In this document: piece by piece, positions 1 through 12,991 of the stretch | Layout of the letters: every line of letters starts with the position of its first letter | How positions within the stretch are numbered: the stretch's first letter is position 1 | NCBI RefSeq assembly: GCF_001411555.2 | Contig: NC_049905.1 | Span: forward strand, 8,399,053-8,463,052 | Origin: Juglans regia | Lineage: Eukaryota > Streptophyta > Magnoliopsida > Fagales > Juglandaceae | Length of the DNA stretch: 64,000 nt | Reading direction: 5' to 3' | Made by a program: the position numbers and the translations under genes | Notes under the pieces: generated by a model | What the model was told of the DNA's origin: nothing | What the model saw: the letters and a program-made list of their open reading frames with translations, nothing else | The model's database searches: none

Positions 1-30
1 TGTTTTGAATTGTTTGTTTGATTATTTCAG

Positions 31-3000
31 GTATTGAAAGATGGTCTTAGCGCTGTGCATGTGCCGTATGCGTATGGATTTGCCATTATATTGCTTACGG
101 TTATTGTTAAACTTGCAACATTTCCTCTGACAAAGAAACAGGTGAGTCTGTTGCTGTGAATTCAGTGTGCCCTTGATGATATTACGTGCTGGGCTCGATT
201 GTGGCATTTTTAGGTGGGTAATATTAGTACTATACGTAGGTTGAATCAACGCTAGCTATGCAAAATCTTCAGCCAAAGATTAAAGCCATTCAACAGAGAT
301 ATGCTGGTAACCAGGTGAGACACATTCATGTTTACATGGGATAGCGTCAAACCCTCAGTTTGAGAGTCCGTTTGGACGTTGAGTTGAGGTTGAGTTGAGC
401 TGAATTAAAATGAAAAAATATTGTTATTATTTTAAAATTTGAAAAAGTTGAATATTTATTATATTTTATATTAGAATTTAAAAAAATTATAACCATGAAT
501 TGAGATGAGTTGAGTTGAGTTGAGTAAAAGATTACATTTTATTAATGTTTTTTTGGGCTCCCAACTAGAAAGTATATTTCTTTCTAATACTCTGCCGTTT
601 TTCTCTTTTAAGGAAAGAATACAACTTGAGACATCGAGGCTATATAAGCAAGCAGGGGTTAATCCTTTGGCAGGTATTCTTTTCATAATCTCTTAACGTT
701 GCATGAAATAGTCATATCCAGTCCGTTGCTAGTTATCCCATTTATGATTTATATGTTCACTTGGCCATTAATCTTTGACGTGAGTTATAGCAGTGGATTC
801 ATTTTTTGGTCTCTCTTTAGGTTAACAAAAATTCAAAATTCTGTTGTTTTTTCCCGAACAACATATTTTTCCTATCTTCTATTTTCTATAGCCGTATATT
901 GCCATTACCAGTACCTTTCGATGAGCTGTTTATAGTTCTTTTTGTCTCTGTTTTTATTTCAAGGTATTGCTATTGTCATCTTCCCCTTCTCAAATCTATT
1001 TCATCTTCTCAATGCGATACCTTAGGGTGCTGATTGGCCAATGCATATTAACATCATCTTATTCATTTTCCTGCGAAGGTTGTTTCCCCACTTTGGCTAC
1101 TATACCAGTCTGGATAGGGCTATATCAAGCCCTTTCAAATGTGGCTAATGAGGTAATTATGAAGTTAATATCCCATTATCTGTTCAGTGATGCTGCTGGA
1201 CATAATTTTTTTTATATCTTCACAAAATGTTGTTCATTGCTAATGTTTGTGAAAATTCTATTCGAAGGGACTGTTGACAGAAGGTTTCTTTTGGATTCCC
1301 TCTTTGGCTGGCCCAACTACAATTGCTGCTCGACAAAGTGGATCTGGCGTTTCTTGGCTTTTTCCATTTGTGGTAATGACACTTCTCTTCCATATGGCTT
1401 CTGGAGCAAACAATTTTCTTCCAACATCAATTATTAAATTAAACCCCTTCATTTTCATGGAACTTTTAAGTTCTCTACTGACCATTGAGATATTAGCTTG
1501 AGCTCTCAATTTGGAGAACAGGAAGTGATGGAGAGAATCTTTGTCAGTGGATAGGATGTGTTTTGTATGGTGTCTCACACTGTTCTGTCTTCCCAGTCAT
1601 CCTTAATGTCCTCTATAGTCCGTCTTGACCAATACTTGGCATCTAAAAGAAGGGATACAGGTCATTTCTGAAGTTTGGAAGGCTAAGTTTGCATGGAAGT
1701 TTGACTTGTCTGCTTATTAATTGTCTGTGGTCTTTAGTTAGGTAGATGCCTGTCATGGGTTGTAAGCATGTCCTAAACCTTTAGATCCATGTCTAGCAGG
1801 TTGGGGATACCTGCTTCGGTTCATTGGTTGTATTTTCTACTCACATGGCCACGAATGGTCAAGTTTTTCTCGCTACTTTATGTTTTTGATGTGGCTTTTA
1901 CAATATATAATTTTTCATGCAGGATGGCCATCCACCTTTGGGATGGTATGACACTGCAGCCTACCTTGTTTTACCTGTCCTCCTTGTTGCTTCTCAGTAT
2001 TTTTCAATGGAACTCATGAAACCTCCCCAGGTAAAGAATTAGCATCTTCACTGACTCTTTCATTTCTAAGCATTGTGAAGCCCTAAATTGTCTTTCTTTT
2101 CGCAGAGTGATGATCCGGCTCAAAAGAACACACTTCTTGTTTTCAAGTTTCTTCCACTCATGATTGGTTACTTCTCCTTGTCTGTCCCATCGGGATTATC
2201 GATTTACTGGTTGGTTTCTCATTAACAAGTTTATTACTCCGTGTCAGTCCCCTCAGGATTGTCTACATCCATATGCTTTAGTTGATAACTGCTTGTATAT
2301 ATATTACTCTTTTGATATATGCAGAGTAGTTCATCTGTCCCGTAAGAATTTAAACTAGTATAAAACTTTGGGGTTACGCTATCACCTTTATGGTCAAAAT
2401 GATAATATCTGCCCTGTCCAGTAGGGTGTCTGTGTTCTTATTATTATCAATTGGATAATCTGCTAGTCTAAATGTCTGAATCTTGTTTCTTTCATGATTT
2501 ATTTTATCATTAAATGGGTTGTAGACATGTTGCTCAACAGATTCTATGTGATTACTCTCATTATGACTAACATCCAAGAACTGACCATCACAACAGATAT
2601 TTTGAAATACAAACTTAATCTTAGGGCATTTGACTAATATATTTCCTTCTCTCCCCTTCTTAAGCTTTTATTGGGACATTAAAAACTAGATATTCAGATC
2701 AAATGCCTATGTATGTTAATTCGTAAATTTTATCATGTTTTTTAGGTTCACAAACAATGTGCTCAGCACTGCCCAACAAGTATGGTTACGCAAATTAGGT
2801 GGTGCAAAACCTGTTGTAACTGAGAATGCTAGTGGAATTATTACAGCTGGACGTGCAAAACGATCAGCTTCTCAGCCGGTACAGCGTGGCGAGAGTTAAG
2901 TTTTTCATGGCAGAATGCATACTAGTATCATCAGCTTCTTCAAAGCTGTCATACTGACAAAAAAATGGGAACCAACAGGTTTAGACAGTTAAAGGATGAA

Positions 3001-4380
3001 GAGGAGAACAAAAAGTTGAACAAGGCCCTACCTACGGAAGATGTTCAGAATATGGCTTCCACATCTGATTCTGAGGATGATCCAGATGAAGAGACTAAGG
3101 ACAAGGTGAAAATTTCAACTTTTAGTTTTTTACTCTGCTTTCAGTTGGAGTATTTTTGGTGTCATAATATTATGTTTTCCTTTTGTGAATAATTTTTTAC
3201 CCAAATAAAGAAAGAAGAAAAATGAAGGAGCGTTATATTCTGTGGCTGTTAAACTCACGCACATGGGAGGAGAACCCTCCATCCTCATTGCACTTTTGAT
3301 ATCATATTATGACTACAACCTTTTTAACTTACCATATCTTTCTCCTTGAAAGCAAAAGAGCCTACTATTTGAGTGTTTAGACACATCAGGTTGATTTTAG
3401 TGGGTGAATGAATACATTTTATGGGACCAAGGAATGGAAGGTTCAGAATTCTCTTGTTTATGGCGAATTTAAAGTGCTTGCAGCAACTGTAGCACTTATT
3501 TTTTATATTTGTCCGTACATCTGATTTCTGTGACTGAAAACTGATGATGTAAAAGGAGCAACAGGAGACATGAAAGTAGGTAATCTTTGGCAGAGTTGAA
3601 ATAGAATCCATCTGGCAGCATGATCATAAGCTGATTGTCTTGACTTTCTGGTGACAGTAGGTGGTTCCACTACCTCAAGCTTGTCATTTCAGCCATTGTT
3701 GTGATGTTGACATCGTTGGACCTTAGCTTAACATCAAACCGTTAAGGATTACAGTTGTGTTGCATTTGTGTCTGGGTGCATGCATCCCTGGCTGTAGAAT
3801 GACCTCATAAGGTATTTCATAAATGGAAGCCCAAAGATCAGAAGAAGGAAGTTCTATTTTCTAGCCATCCAACCACTCAATAACTGGAAGATGGCATATT
3901 GATCAGCATTTTTTTTTAGAGAGACAATGAAGCGAACGGCGGACCACTTGTCTTATGTTCAAAAATTATAACATGTTTGTTGTGAGTAATTGAAATTAGA
4001 TGTTAATTTTGGCACAGATGATTGTCTTTAGTGAAAAATCAAAGTGATGCATATCTGAACATAGTCCTTAACAAATGAGGACACTTCTATTAAAAGAGAT
4101 TTAGCAACCAAATTACTTAAATATTTGGAACAGAATCATTATCAATCTTGACAGCCCCCAACTGAATAATGATCAGAGTTTGGGATGCCTAGTTTTATCT
4201 TATGAACAATATTTTTACCTGATTTGTTTTACTTACCATTGGATTTTAGAATTAACTTAAATATTTTGACAGGGTGAGGAGGCTCTAGAAGAAGCATATG
4301 CTTCTACCAGTGGCAAAGAGGTACCAAATTACCCGCGACCCAGGAGAAGCAAGCGATCAAAGCGGAAGCGTGCTGTATAA
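31..4380 (+). CDS. ALB3: ALBINO3-like thylakoid membrane insertase (5' end missing)
   Basis: YidC/Oxa1/Alb3 family: inserts light-harvesting proteins into the thylakoid membrane together with cpSRP. Ten exons are readable: 31-141, 240-314, 613-673, 1079-1152, 1268-1372, 1923-2030, 2106-2209, 2746-about 2894, 2979-3105, 4273-4380. The transit peptide and first membrane segment lie upstream of the window. Family-typical stretches are AMQNLQPKIKAIQQRYAGNQ (exon 2), TIPVWIGLYQALSNVANE (exon 4), and PSGLSIYW split across exons 7/8 before TNNVLSTAQQVW. The tail is acidic, then strongly basic, ending PRRSKRSKRKRAV. That matches the cpSRP43-binding motif of ALB3 and argues against ALB4. Oddity: the exon 8 donor (GAGA|GTTAAG) leaves the wrong phase for exon 9, whose FRQLKDEEE frame needs one more base. 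As written, canonical splicing stops after four codons. Identity is certain; intactness is doubtful. Confidence 0.93.
366..535. repeat. CTCATCTC-family MITE remnant in ALB3 intron 2
   Basis: Starts near GTCCGTTTGGACG, runs through repeated GAGTTGAG and a TTTGAAAAAGTTGAATA core, and ends in GATGAGTTGAGTTGAG. The same core recurs many times in this window. The best-preserved copy (61808-62022) has TIRs and a TTA target duplication. This copy is decayed at the 3' end. Confidence 0.6.
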
Positions 4381-5329
4381 AATGACTATACTGTAGGTCT
4401 GTAGTTTATGTTGAGTCCTGTATATCTCAGCAAATTGTAACTTGGTTAACATATTGTGGCCAGTAATTTTGTGTTGGTTCATTCATCTGAAAAATATAAA
4501 TCAATCTCCACATTCATTGTTATTTTAAGCAAGTCTGGCCACGATTGTTACCCTGTTTTGAGTAATTAGTTTCCTTGTGAAAATGGGAAGCCCCAAAAGC
4601 CATACTGTAAAATGAAGAGACAGCATTTCAGGCTCTGTACGGCATGACAGAAAATTCTCATTCTTGGAAGACCCCGTGAAGAAACTTTTGTAGCTGATGC
4701 TCATGGTGGTTTATTATGTTGTAGAACTTAATTAGAATAATCTTTACCAATAAATGAAAGAAAAAACTTATGGTGATTCTATGGAAATTGCTTGTTCCGT
4801 GTTTGGCCCGAAGACGATCATATCAGGTCCTTAGTGTTGGCCCTGGTGTTTTATTGTTTTAGGTAAAATAACTGCTACAGCCTGCAAAATACCCTTTGGG
4901 TGCATGTAGAAATTTACCTGTTTTGCAAACAGGGGATCCGCTAATATGGTGAAAAATGTAAGCCTCTTGGACCCTCTCGTCTCTTCTGCAATGCATGAAA
5001 ACCTAAAACATTGTCGTGTAAAGCAAGTCTATGACTTGGATTCTTGCCTTTTTATGCCTTTATAGGCTGGATTTCAAATCATATTTTGAAAGATTGTACT
5101 GAAGATTCAGTTAATGGAGGTTCTGTGAGAAACAAACAGTCATCGCTCAGTAAGAAAGGCATTTTAGAATACACCCCCAACTATTTCCACTGTTGTACAA
5201 TCACAACACCCTAAAGATTAAAGAACAGTTTCTGCAAACTACATGGATACATCTGACCTTTTTTAGTTATCGAAATATGCTGCAACCCATGGTTTTATTC
5301 ATGTTAGCAGAACAAGTGCACCCATCTGT
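4381..5329. other. ALB3 / CLE46-like convergent intergenic region
   Basis: Holds the ALB3 3' UTR and the downstream region of the convergent CLE46-like gene. I see no other gene or repeat that I can name here. Confidence 0.5.
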
Positions 5330-5896
5330 TTATCGTCTGGATGGCGGGCGGTGATTTCCCATAGGGTTTGGTCCTGATGGAGCCTTGTGAATCTTCTTTT
5401 CTTCAACCTGTTTTTGATCATGGAATAAGATCAGATAGTGCAGATGTGTGGCATTCGCATTAACATGCTCCATATAGATAAATGAGAGGAATAACTGAAT
5501 TTGGGAGAAAATTGTACTCCTTGTACTTACCCAACTGGGTAAGGCATCTCCATTGTGCGAGCTTGAGCCAGGCTGCTGCCCTTTTCTGAGCCTGAAATGG
5601 ACTGTGTTAAGCAACACAGAAAAGGCAAGTTACATTAGTGCTTGTAAGTACAAAATGTACTCTGTCTGCTTCCTTTTTTTTCCTCTCTATATCAGTGTTA
5701 ATAAAGTCAAGGAGTTAAGATATCAGTGACATTGAAACATGCTGAGCAGGGACAAGACAACGAGGTTTCAGGTTAGGGGCTTACCTGATTCTACAGCATG
5801 GACACTGATAGCGAAGTAAGAGTACTGAGAAGCTGCTGCAAGCAGGAGCCATGCCAAGAAAACATGGATTAGAGTGAGTCTGCTCATTTTGCGCAT
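5330..5896 (-). CDS. CLE46: CLE46-like secreted signalling peptide precursor
   Basis: Three exons on the minus strand: 5896-5785, 5601-5531 and 5407-5330, with GT-AG introns and matching phases (1 and 0). The product is 86 aa. Residues 1-37 contain a hydrophobic segment (LIHVFLAWLLLAAA) fitting a secretion signal. A variable region follows, then the CLE motif HKAPSGPNPMGN near the C-terminus and a basic tail HRPPSRR. The motif and tail resemble Arabidopsis CLE46 (HKHPSGPNPTGN plus a short basic tail, from memory). The PSGPNP core is shared with TDIF-type peptides. CLE peptides are cut from secreted precursors and sensed by LRR receptor kinases. An in-frame ATG at 5965 would add 23 residues; I prefer 5896 because it gives the cleaner signal peptide. 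Confidence 0.85.
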
Positions 5897-8800
5897 GATT
5901 TTGGTGCATGCTAAGAGTAGAAGCTTTATTGTGAATGGGGCTTTGTAGAAGCATGAGGAAATCATAACAAAAAAAACTTGAAAAGAAAATTTTAAAAAAA
6001 AAAAAAAAATGTGGGAGTGTTTGTTTAAAAGTGCTTGGGAATCCTATGCCATTTGCCATTACAGACTCATGAGAACCGATAAGATTAGGAACTTGAGTTT
6101 TTTCCTCATTGTGGGTTGACTTCTTCTCAGTTATCATTGCGTCCCTGATAAATTTCAAAGTACTTGGTATCATTTTGTTTCGAGTGCTTGAGCCATGCTG
6201 TCGGCATGGTATGTAGGGACCCGCCATTGCATTTTTTTTTTTTTTTTTTTTTAATATTTCAACTCCTGAGATTGTTCATTGTTTTGGTTTTGTTCTTAAT
6301 ATCTTTCCTACATAGTCAACACTTAGAAAAACTCATTCAGCTCTCCATAAATGAAGAAAAAACTGATTGAAATACAAGTTTCAGATATAAAACTTGTCTT
6401 CTGTTGGTAAAAATTCATATTGCCTGTGTGAGAGACAGCTAATATGTATCACTCTATTCCTTTTTTTTGTTTCATTCACCTCTCCTAAGAGAAATTACAG
6501 AAAGTGGACGATGCACTTCCCAGGAAACTTTTGTGTCATGGTGATGAGATAATTAATATTAAAGTTGCTGATAGGTCAGTAGTAATGCCAAAAGAGAAAA
6601 GAAATGTTTTCGGCTAGAGCCGATAGAATAGGCCATCGTGGATGTCGGATTCGAAAACATGATGAAATATTACTAAGCTAAAGTAAAAGGGGAGTAAATG
6701 ATTAACGATGTCAATGGCATGAAGAGTTACTAAGCTAAAATTTGATTCTAAAGTCAAATCAAGCAATGATAGTTACATGTTTATATTTCTTTCCTTCCAA
6801 TGCCTCCTTTTTGGGAGGGGATGGTTACTTGTTTGGCTTGGATTGATTGCTACCAACTAAGATTAGATTAATCACCGAACATCCACATATGAGTTTATAA
6901 CAATATTTCATCCGAAAAGTTTGGCTTTGGCCAAGGGAGACACATTTTTTAAAAGAAAATTCTACCACCAAAGAAATCTTTGAAAAAGTTCCAAAAAAAA
7001 AAAAAAAACAACAAAAAAAATAGCTGTATGGTTAATAATCATCAAGGGAGAAAGTCACCCACGACATGATTAGGTTATAACTTAACTCATTTCAAATCAA
7101 TTATTAATAAAGTTCAGTACTTTTTTAACTTTACGTAAAAAAGTTAAACTCATCTCAATCTACTTCATACATTTTAATCTAAAAAATTAAAGTACTCATC
7201 TCAACTTAAAAAAGTTAAATTCATCTCAATAAAATTTACAAAATATTAATATTCACGACTTGACTCAACTCAACTCAACTCATATCAAAGTCTAAACGTA
7301 ACTCAAAGTTTTTGTAATCAATTTGTTAACATAGATATGTTATGCAGAGATGGGACAGAGGCTGATCATCTTGGTAATGATGAACAGGAAGAGTGAGACA
7401 GCCGAACCACCATGGATTTGGTAATTTTACTTTTAAACTCTGATGATCTTCTTCTGAACTTGCCTTGACGGCATTACTTTAGCTAGGCCACAAACTGGTT
7501 TAGCATGTGCATGGGTCTGTGATAAATCTTTAGATGAGGAAAGAGTCTAGCTCTGTAATAAAACTTTGGAAAAATTGTAGAAAAATGCAAAATGTACTTA
7601 AAGAAAATTTTATAAAAAATTTATTTTTCTACGTGTCAGTTATTGATATGCTGAAAATTATAAAATTTAAAATTCAAAAAAAACTAACAAAATAAATCTT
7701 GTAAGTAAAATTATAAGTAAAAGTGCTCAAAATTGTATTATGCATCCAACTTTAACCTATTTTTAAAGCGAAGTGTTAAGTTTATATTGAGAATTTATGA
7801 AAATAAATTTATAAATTGACGTAATTTAATGTGAAACGTTAAATCTATTTTATAAAAAAAAAAAAAGTTTTACAATATAACCTCTCGTATCAAATAATAT
7901 TAGTTTATAAATTCACATACTTCTTTGTAAACCAAGTATTTCTCATTCTCAATTTGCTATACCAAGCAAATCTACGAAGAAGAGGCATAGTGGCAGACGG
8001 AGATGGCTTGCGTGGATTAGGTAGAAAAGAACAAGAAGACCAGTCCTCACGTGCAACATAAGACTCCAAATTAAACAGCGGCGGCACTATGAAGGGGTCA
8101 ACTTTTATAAAATAAAAAGAAATTAAAAATTATAAAAATATAATTATACATAAAATTAAATCTCACTAATTTGTTACATATACATAGAAATAAAATTCTA
8201 AAAAACATAATTTAATATATGTTTCAATTTTCTAACCATAATATTTCATAGAATAATATTAATTCATTATTATTTTTGTAATGAAATATTTAGAATTTAT
8301 TTTCTTCATAAAAACTATCAAGTGATCTTTTAGAATATCATCTTTCAGTCTAATATATAAGTTAGTTTATTAAGTTTCATGCAAAATCTAGATATTTTCT
8401 TGTCACATTAAGCATATAATGATATAATTGAGACCTTAAATTTTTGTTTTTTACTAAATGAAGTGATCTACAGAATAAAATATCTCCAACTATTTTTCAT
8501 GTAAATCATTAACCTTAAATGATTTTCATGTATTTTCACTTTGGATTCCAATATTCTTTTCTATATATTTTCCTTTTCAATGTTCTTTTGTGCCTTCAAC
8601 TTTATATACATGCTTTTATAAAGAATAGCCACACATTTTAGACTTGAGGTTAAACAAAGCATGAGAAATGTTAATTTGGGAAGACAAGTAAAATCTCACG
8701 CCTAGGAATCATAGGCTTGCCTATTTGGTTGAAGCATGTTTTGTGAAAAGTAGACAAGTAATTAAACATAATCGAGTAAGAGAAATTTTATTTGTAATCT

Positions 8801-10248
8801 TTAAATAAAGACTGTATATCCTTCATTAAATAGAAAAAATTATTATTTTAATAAGAATATTATTGTAATTTTTAAAAAATTTAAAGATAAAATTAACTAG
8901 GCTTATAATGCAGTCCATATTTAAAGATTGTACGTAGCATTGCTCATCGAATAATGTTAAGTATAAATTTTAAATAGACAAGTCTCATATAAACTTTTTA
9001 TAAAAAAAATAAATAGATCTAATTAAAAAATAATAGATATTTTTATACTTTTTAGATGGAGTCTATTATTTTAAAAAAAATTATGTAAAATTTATTTATT
9101 TAAAATTTATACAAATAAGTGTGGCTAGAATCTCTATAGAATATGGGATGTCTATAGCCTAATGAGAGAGCTGTCAAATTGCAAAGATTAGTCAGGAATC
9201 TATGGCTGTTTTTTCACCGTCGAAGACTCGAACGGGGAGTACGGTGTTTTAAGAACACTTCAAATTTAGAAAAATATTATATACCATATTTTTGTCATTA
9301 TCCTTTCGTCGTTCTGTCATTAAATAATTGCAAAATTATTTTTTATTTATCATTTATTATTCAATCATTGACTACTAAATAAAATGATGTTAAGTTTAAG
9401 ATAATTAAGAGAATAGTAGATAGAATTTTTATAAAAGAAATTTTATTTGTAGTTTTGAGTGGAGATTACATGGTCTCTACTCTCACGGATGAATGAAGAT
9501 AAAAGAAAAAAAAAATCATTTTAAAAAGAATATTATTATAATTTTAAAATTTATTTAAACATAACTGTATAGATTTATATAAATGATCTTCATTTAAAGA
9601 TTGTATATAAATTAATTATTTTCATAATCTATATATTAGATTATTAGGTGAAATTGGTGAGATTGGACTTTTTGCTTTAGTAATTGCAAGTTCATATTCT
9701 TATCCTCAACCATCTGTAGGCTACTATTGAAGATACTAGGCCCCAAAATAGTATAAAATGAATATAAACAATGAAAAAGAATATATGTAAGTTGGTGTGA
9801 ACGATACATCTTCCAGATTATTAAAATTACAAAATTTTATTTATAAAAAAATTTAAATGGTACAGATCAAATTATATAATGTGAATAATAAAATAAATAA
9901 ATCTAATTTACAAACAAAATAACTGCATATATCTAATTCTACTCTCCTTCTCATGAAGTTGCTTTTCCCAGCAATGCAATTGATTAATTTATTTGTTATA
10001 ATGAATTCCAATGCATATGATATGATATGGCAATCACAAAACGTATTTTGGAAGGCAATCAAATATAATTGCACTCAACTGGAAAATCTTTACTTTGAGT
10101 ATGAATGGGAAGATGGTATTTATACCTAGGCTTAACGTTAGAAATACTCAAGAATAACTTCAATTAAAAGCTGGGAATGATTAAAGAAAATCGTGATCAT
10201 AGTACCAAATTATAGTAATTGTGAAAATAACAACAATAATACTTGCTT
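5897..10248. other. AT-rich intergenic region
   Basis: Long AT-rich stretch with poly-A/T runs (5995-6009, 6232-6252, 6994-7009) and decayed MITE sequence. It probably includes the CLE46-like promoter just above 5896. A 60-codon minus-strand frame at 7905-8087 has no recognisable motif. No RNA gene recognised. Confidence 0.5.
7072..7315. repeat. CTCATCTC-family MITE remnant
   Basis: Repeated AACTCATCTCAA and GACTCAACTCAACTCAACTC words around an AT-rich core, as in the other copies of the family. Ends are blurred. Confidence 0.5.
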
Positions 10249-10262
10249 AAGATATAATGTAT

Positions 10263-10359
10263 CTATGCACACACGGTGTGGCCTAATTGGCATAACCACA
10301 GCTTACAAAATAGAAGTCTGGAGTTCGAAACCTCCTCTCCCAATCAAAAGAGAAAAAAA
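10263..10359 (+). mobile_element. Short tRNA-derived SINE with intact target-site duplication
   Basis: A pol III box A-like sequence (TGGCCTAATTGGC, 10279-10291) and a box B-like sequence (GAGTTCGAAACC, 10321-10332) lie at tRNA-like spacing. An A-rich tail follows (10350-10359). The body is flanked by a perfect 14-bp direct repeat, AAGATATAATGTAT, at 10249-10262 and 10360-10373, as expected from LINE-assisted retroposition. At about 97 bp it is a short SINE. The perfect duplication suggests fairly recent insertion. Confidence 0.8.
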
Positions 10360-10904
10360 AAGATATAATGTATTTGTAAAAAACATTCGTTTATACTTTA
10401 ATATTTTAGAATACAGATGATATGATACTTCTAATAAGGAACACATTGTACAATACATTGTACAACAATATGTTAAATAAGGAATATATTTATAAAATCA
10501 TCTTACTTTTAATTAAATGCTCGACAAGCTGTTCAAGATTAGTTCAATCAAACTTGAGTTTGACTTGAATTGTTTAGTACTAGATTAGTCGTTCATTAAT
10601 TTAGAATTATGGGTAGTTATTAACTGATACGACTCATATAAAACTCGACTAAAATTGTTTATTAATTTTATAGTATCGTTTTTAAGTCTCTAATGAACTT
10701 ATTTTTAATATTTAAAAGGTTTAATTGCAAAATTAGTACCTATATTTTTATGTGTGTGTACATCGAGACCTAGGTTTTCAACTTTTACATACAAAATTGA
10801 TAATTGAATTTTAAAAAACTCTCAATTAGATATTTCTATCAATTCGACTGACATTTGTGAGAGCCAATCAAATACAGACATGTGTCATTTCGGTCTAGTT
10901 TGGT

Positions 10905-12300
10905 TATTCAGTTAAGATGAGATAAAATAAAATATTTTAAATAATAGTGAGATTTTTTAATTAAGATGAAATAAGATGGTTTGTAAAAAAATATATGTTT
11001 AGACAGTGATATGAGATGATATAAGATAGTTTTAACTTTTTGAAAATTTGATAAAGTGGTGGGTCTCACCAATTATTGAAAAGTATTTTTAATTGTTGGG
11101 TGGAAAATATTATAAATATATTAAAAATAAGTAATATCTATTATTAATTTAAAAACCCATAAATATTTTGACTTTTCCGAAATATATTTTTTTGTAGTTG
11201 GCACTAATTATTTCAATATTCTCAAATATAATCGCATTTCTTTGTTAAATAAAATTATTCTAATTATGACCTATTTATTATATTATATTTTATGAAATTC
11301 GAAATATATTTTTTTAATTATATATTAAAATAAAATAAAAAATTCTAACAGATAATTATATATATTAAAAATGTGGTACTTATTTTTTTTTCCCAAATTA
11401 TTAGTTTCGAATTTTCAAATAAAACCCTATACTGCAGCCACCTTCAATACTCCCAAAAACATCAATAGCATTTGTTAATTTTTATTATTCTAATTATAAC
11501 CAGGTCTAATTTTCTAACGAGAGACTAGTGGAGGTACCTAATTGTAAATTTTCTAAAGTTCCGAGTTGGTGGCTGATTGGATTTTTTCCTTGGATCAAAT
11601 CACATCAGCTAACCTTCTAGTCCAGATATTAATTTTGCCAAAGTTAAAAAACCTAGGTTTTGATTTGTAAAACGTAAAATCACAGGTACTAAGTTTTCAA
11701 TTAACCTTATTTAAAATGATTAAAGGTAATCATGTTCCTAATACGATAATCGTTGCTTGAATCCTTAATATAATCATTAATATATGGATATATACTATAT
11801 AAGATTAATGATATATATAAGTTTCAAATATACAAATCTCGTATAATCATTAACTCACGAGCCGTTTCATATTAGAATAAACAAATTGTTCATGAATATA
11901 AAATATAAGTTAGAGATAACTTCAAATGGACTTGTTTGAAAAAAGTTTTTTATCTCAAAATTTTCATCTCATATCATCTAATCTCAGTCATAAACATTAT
12001 TTAAATACAAAAAATTTCAAACTAATCATTACAATATTTTCAAACTAATTATTGTAATTTTTTCAAACTTTTAAATAAAAATAAAAAATAATTCAATTTT
12101 TTCAAATTTTTAAATAAAAATTATATTAAAAAATTATATTTTAATAATATTTTAACTTTATAATATTATTTATTCAAACTTTTTTTTAAAATTTTATAAA
12201 ATATTAATTTAAACTATTTTATTACTATTTATAAATTATTTTATTACTATTCGTGAGATTCCAACGTCATCTCAGAAAATTCACAAAAAGTATTTGATAA
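10905..12300. repeat. Cluster of decayed CTCATCTC-family MITE sequences
   Basis: 10905-11165 carries AAGATGAGATAAAATAAAAT and GTGATATGAGATGATATAAG. 11940-12300 carries TTTCATCTCATATCATCTAATC and several TTCAAACTAATCATTACAAT-like phrases. Both resemble the family core, but neither has clear termini. Confidence 0.45.
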
Positions 12301-12373
12301 TAATTGAATCAACAAGAATTGACTACTTCCTATTCTTTTTAACTTCACTATACTTTTACATCCTAAATTCTGA

Positions 12374-12991
12374 TATTAATAGGGCTGATATGGTGACTAG
12401 ATATTTTCATACAGATACATAAAGACCAATGTTAGGTATAAATTTAAAATAAATAAATTTTGTATAATTTTTTTATAAAATAAATAATTTCATTAATAAA
12501 AAATAATTTTTTTATATATATTTTAAAATATAATTTATTATTTTATAAAAATTTACATAAGACTTGCTATAAAATATTTTTTGGTCACAAATCCAAATAG
12601 TAACGCATGAAGAGGTGATAGATTGCCACTCGGTCCCACTTGTAACGTGCGAGAGGACATAACCGACGGCGGTAGCTTTCCCTTAGCCGGACGTGGACCC
12701 CAGCCTGAAACGGAAAATGCACAGTAAAGCGTTAGAAGCCTATACGTGGCAAAGGGCTATTGGCCAACATACCGACTGTAACGAAACTGACTGTAGAAAT
12801 CCGAATAGACTACCCACACACACACACACATAAAGCCTCAACCGCGCACGCATAGGTCATTTCGGCAGAGTCCGTAAATTCGTAATCCGAACCTTCTACT
12901 CATATCTCTCTCTCTCTCTCTCTCCCTCTCCCTCTCGACTAATAATAGGCTCTCTCGTTCCTCTTTCTCCGTCTCTGGCGCCGGCTCCCTC
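12374..12991 (+). promoter_or_regulatory. Upstream and 5' UTR region of the UBC gene
   Basis: AT-rich up to about 12600, then abruptly GC-richer over the last 400 bases before the UBC start. It contains a CA run (12816-12830) and a long pyrimidine CT run (about 12903-12937), typical of plant 5' UTRs. No convincing TATA box was identified. Confidence 0.45.

Noticed and set aside
7905..8087. 60-codon minus-strand frame
   Set aside because: No recognisable family and surrounded by AT-rich repeat DNA.
10193..10420. 75-codon plus-strand frame
   Set aside because: Overlaps the SINE and its flanking duplications; explained by the retroposon.
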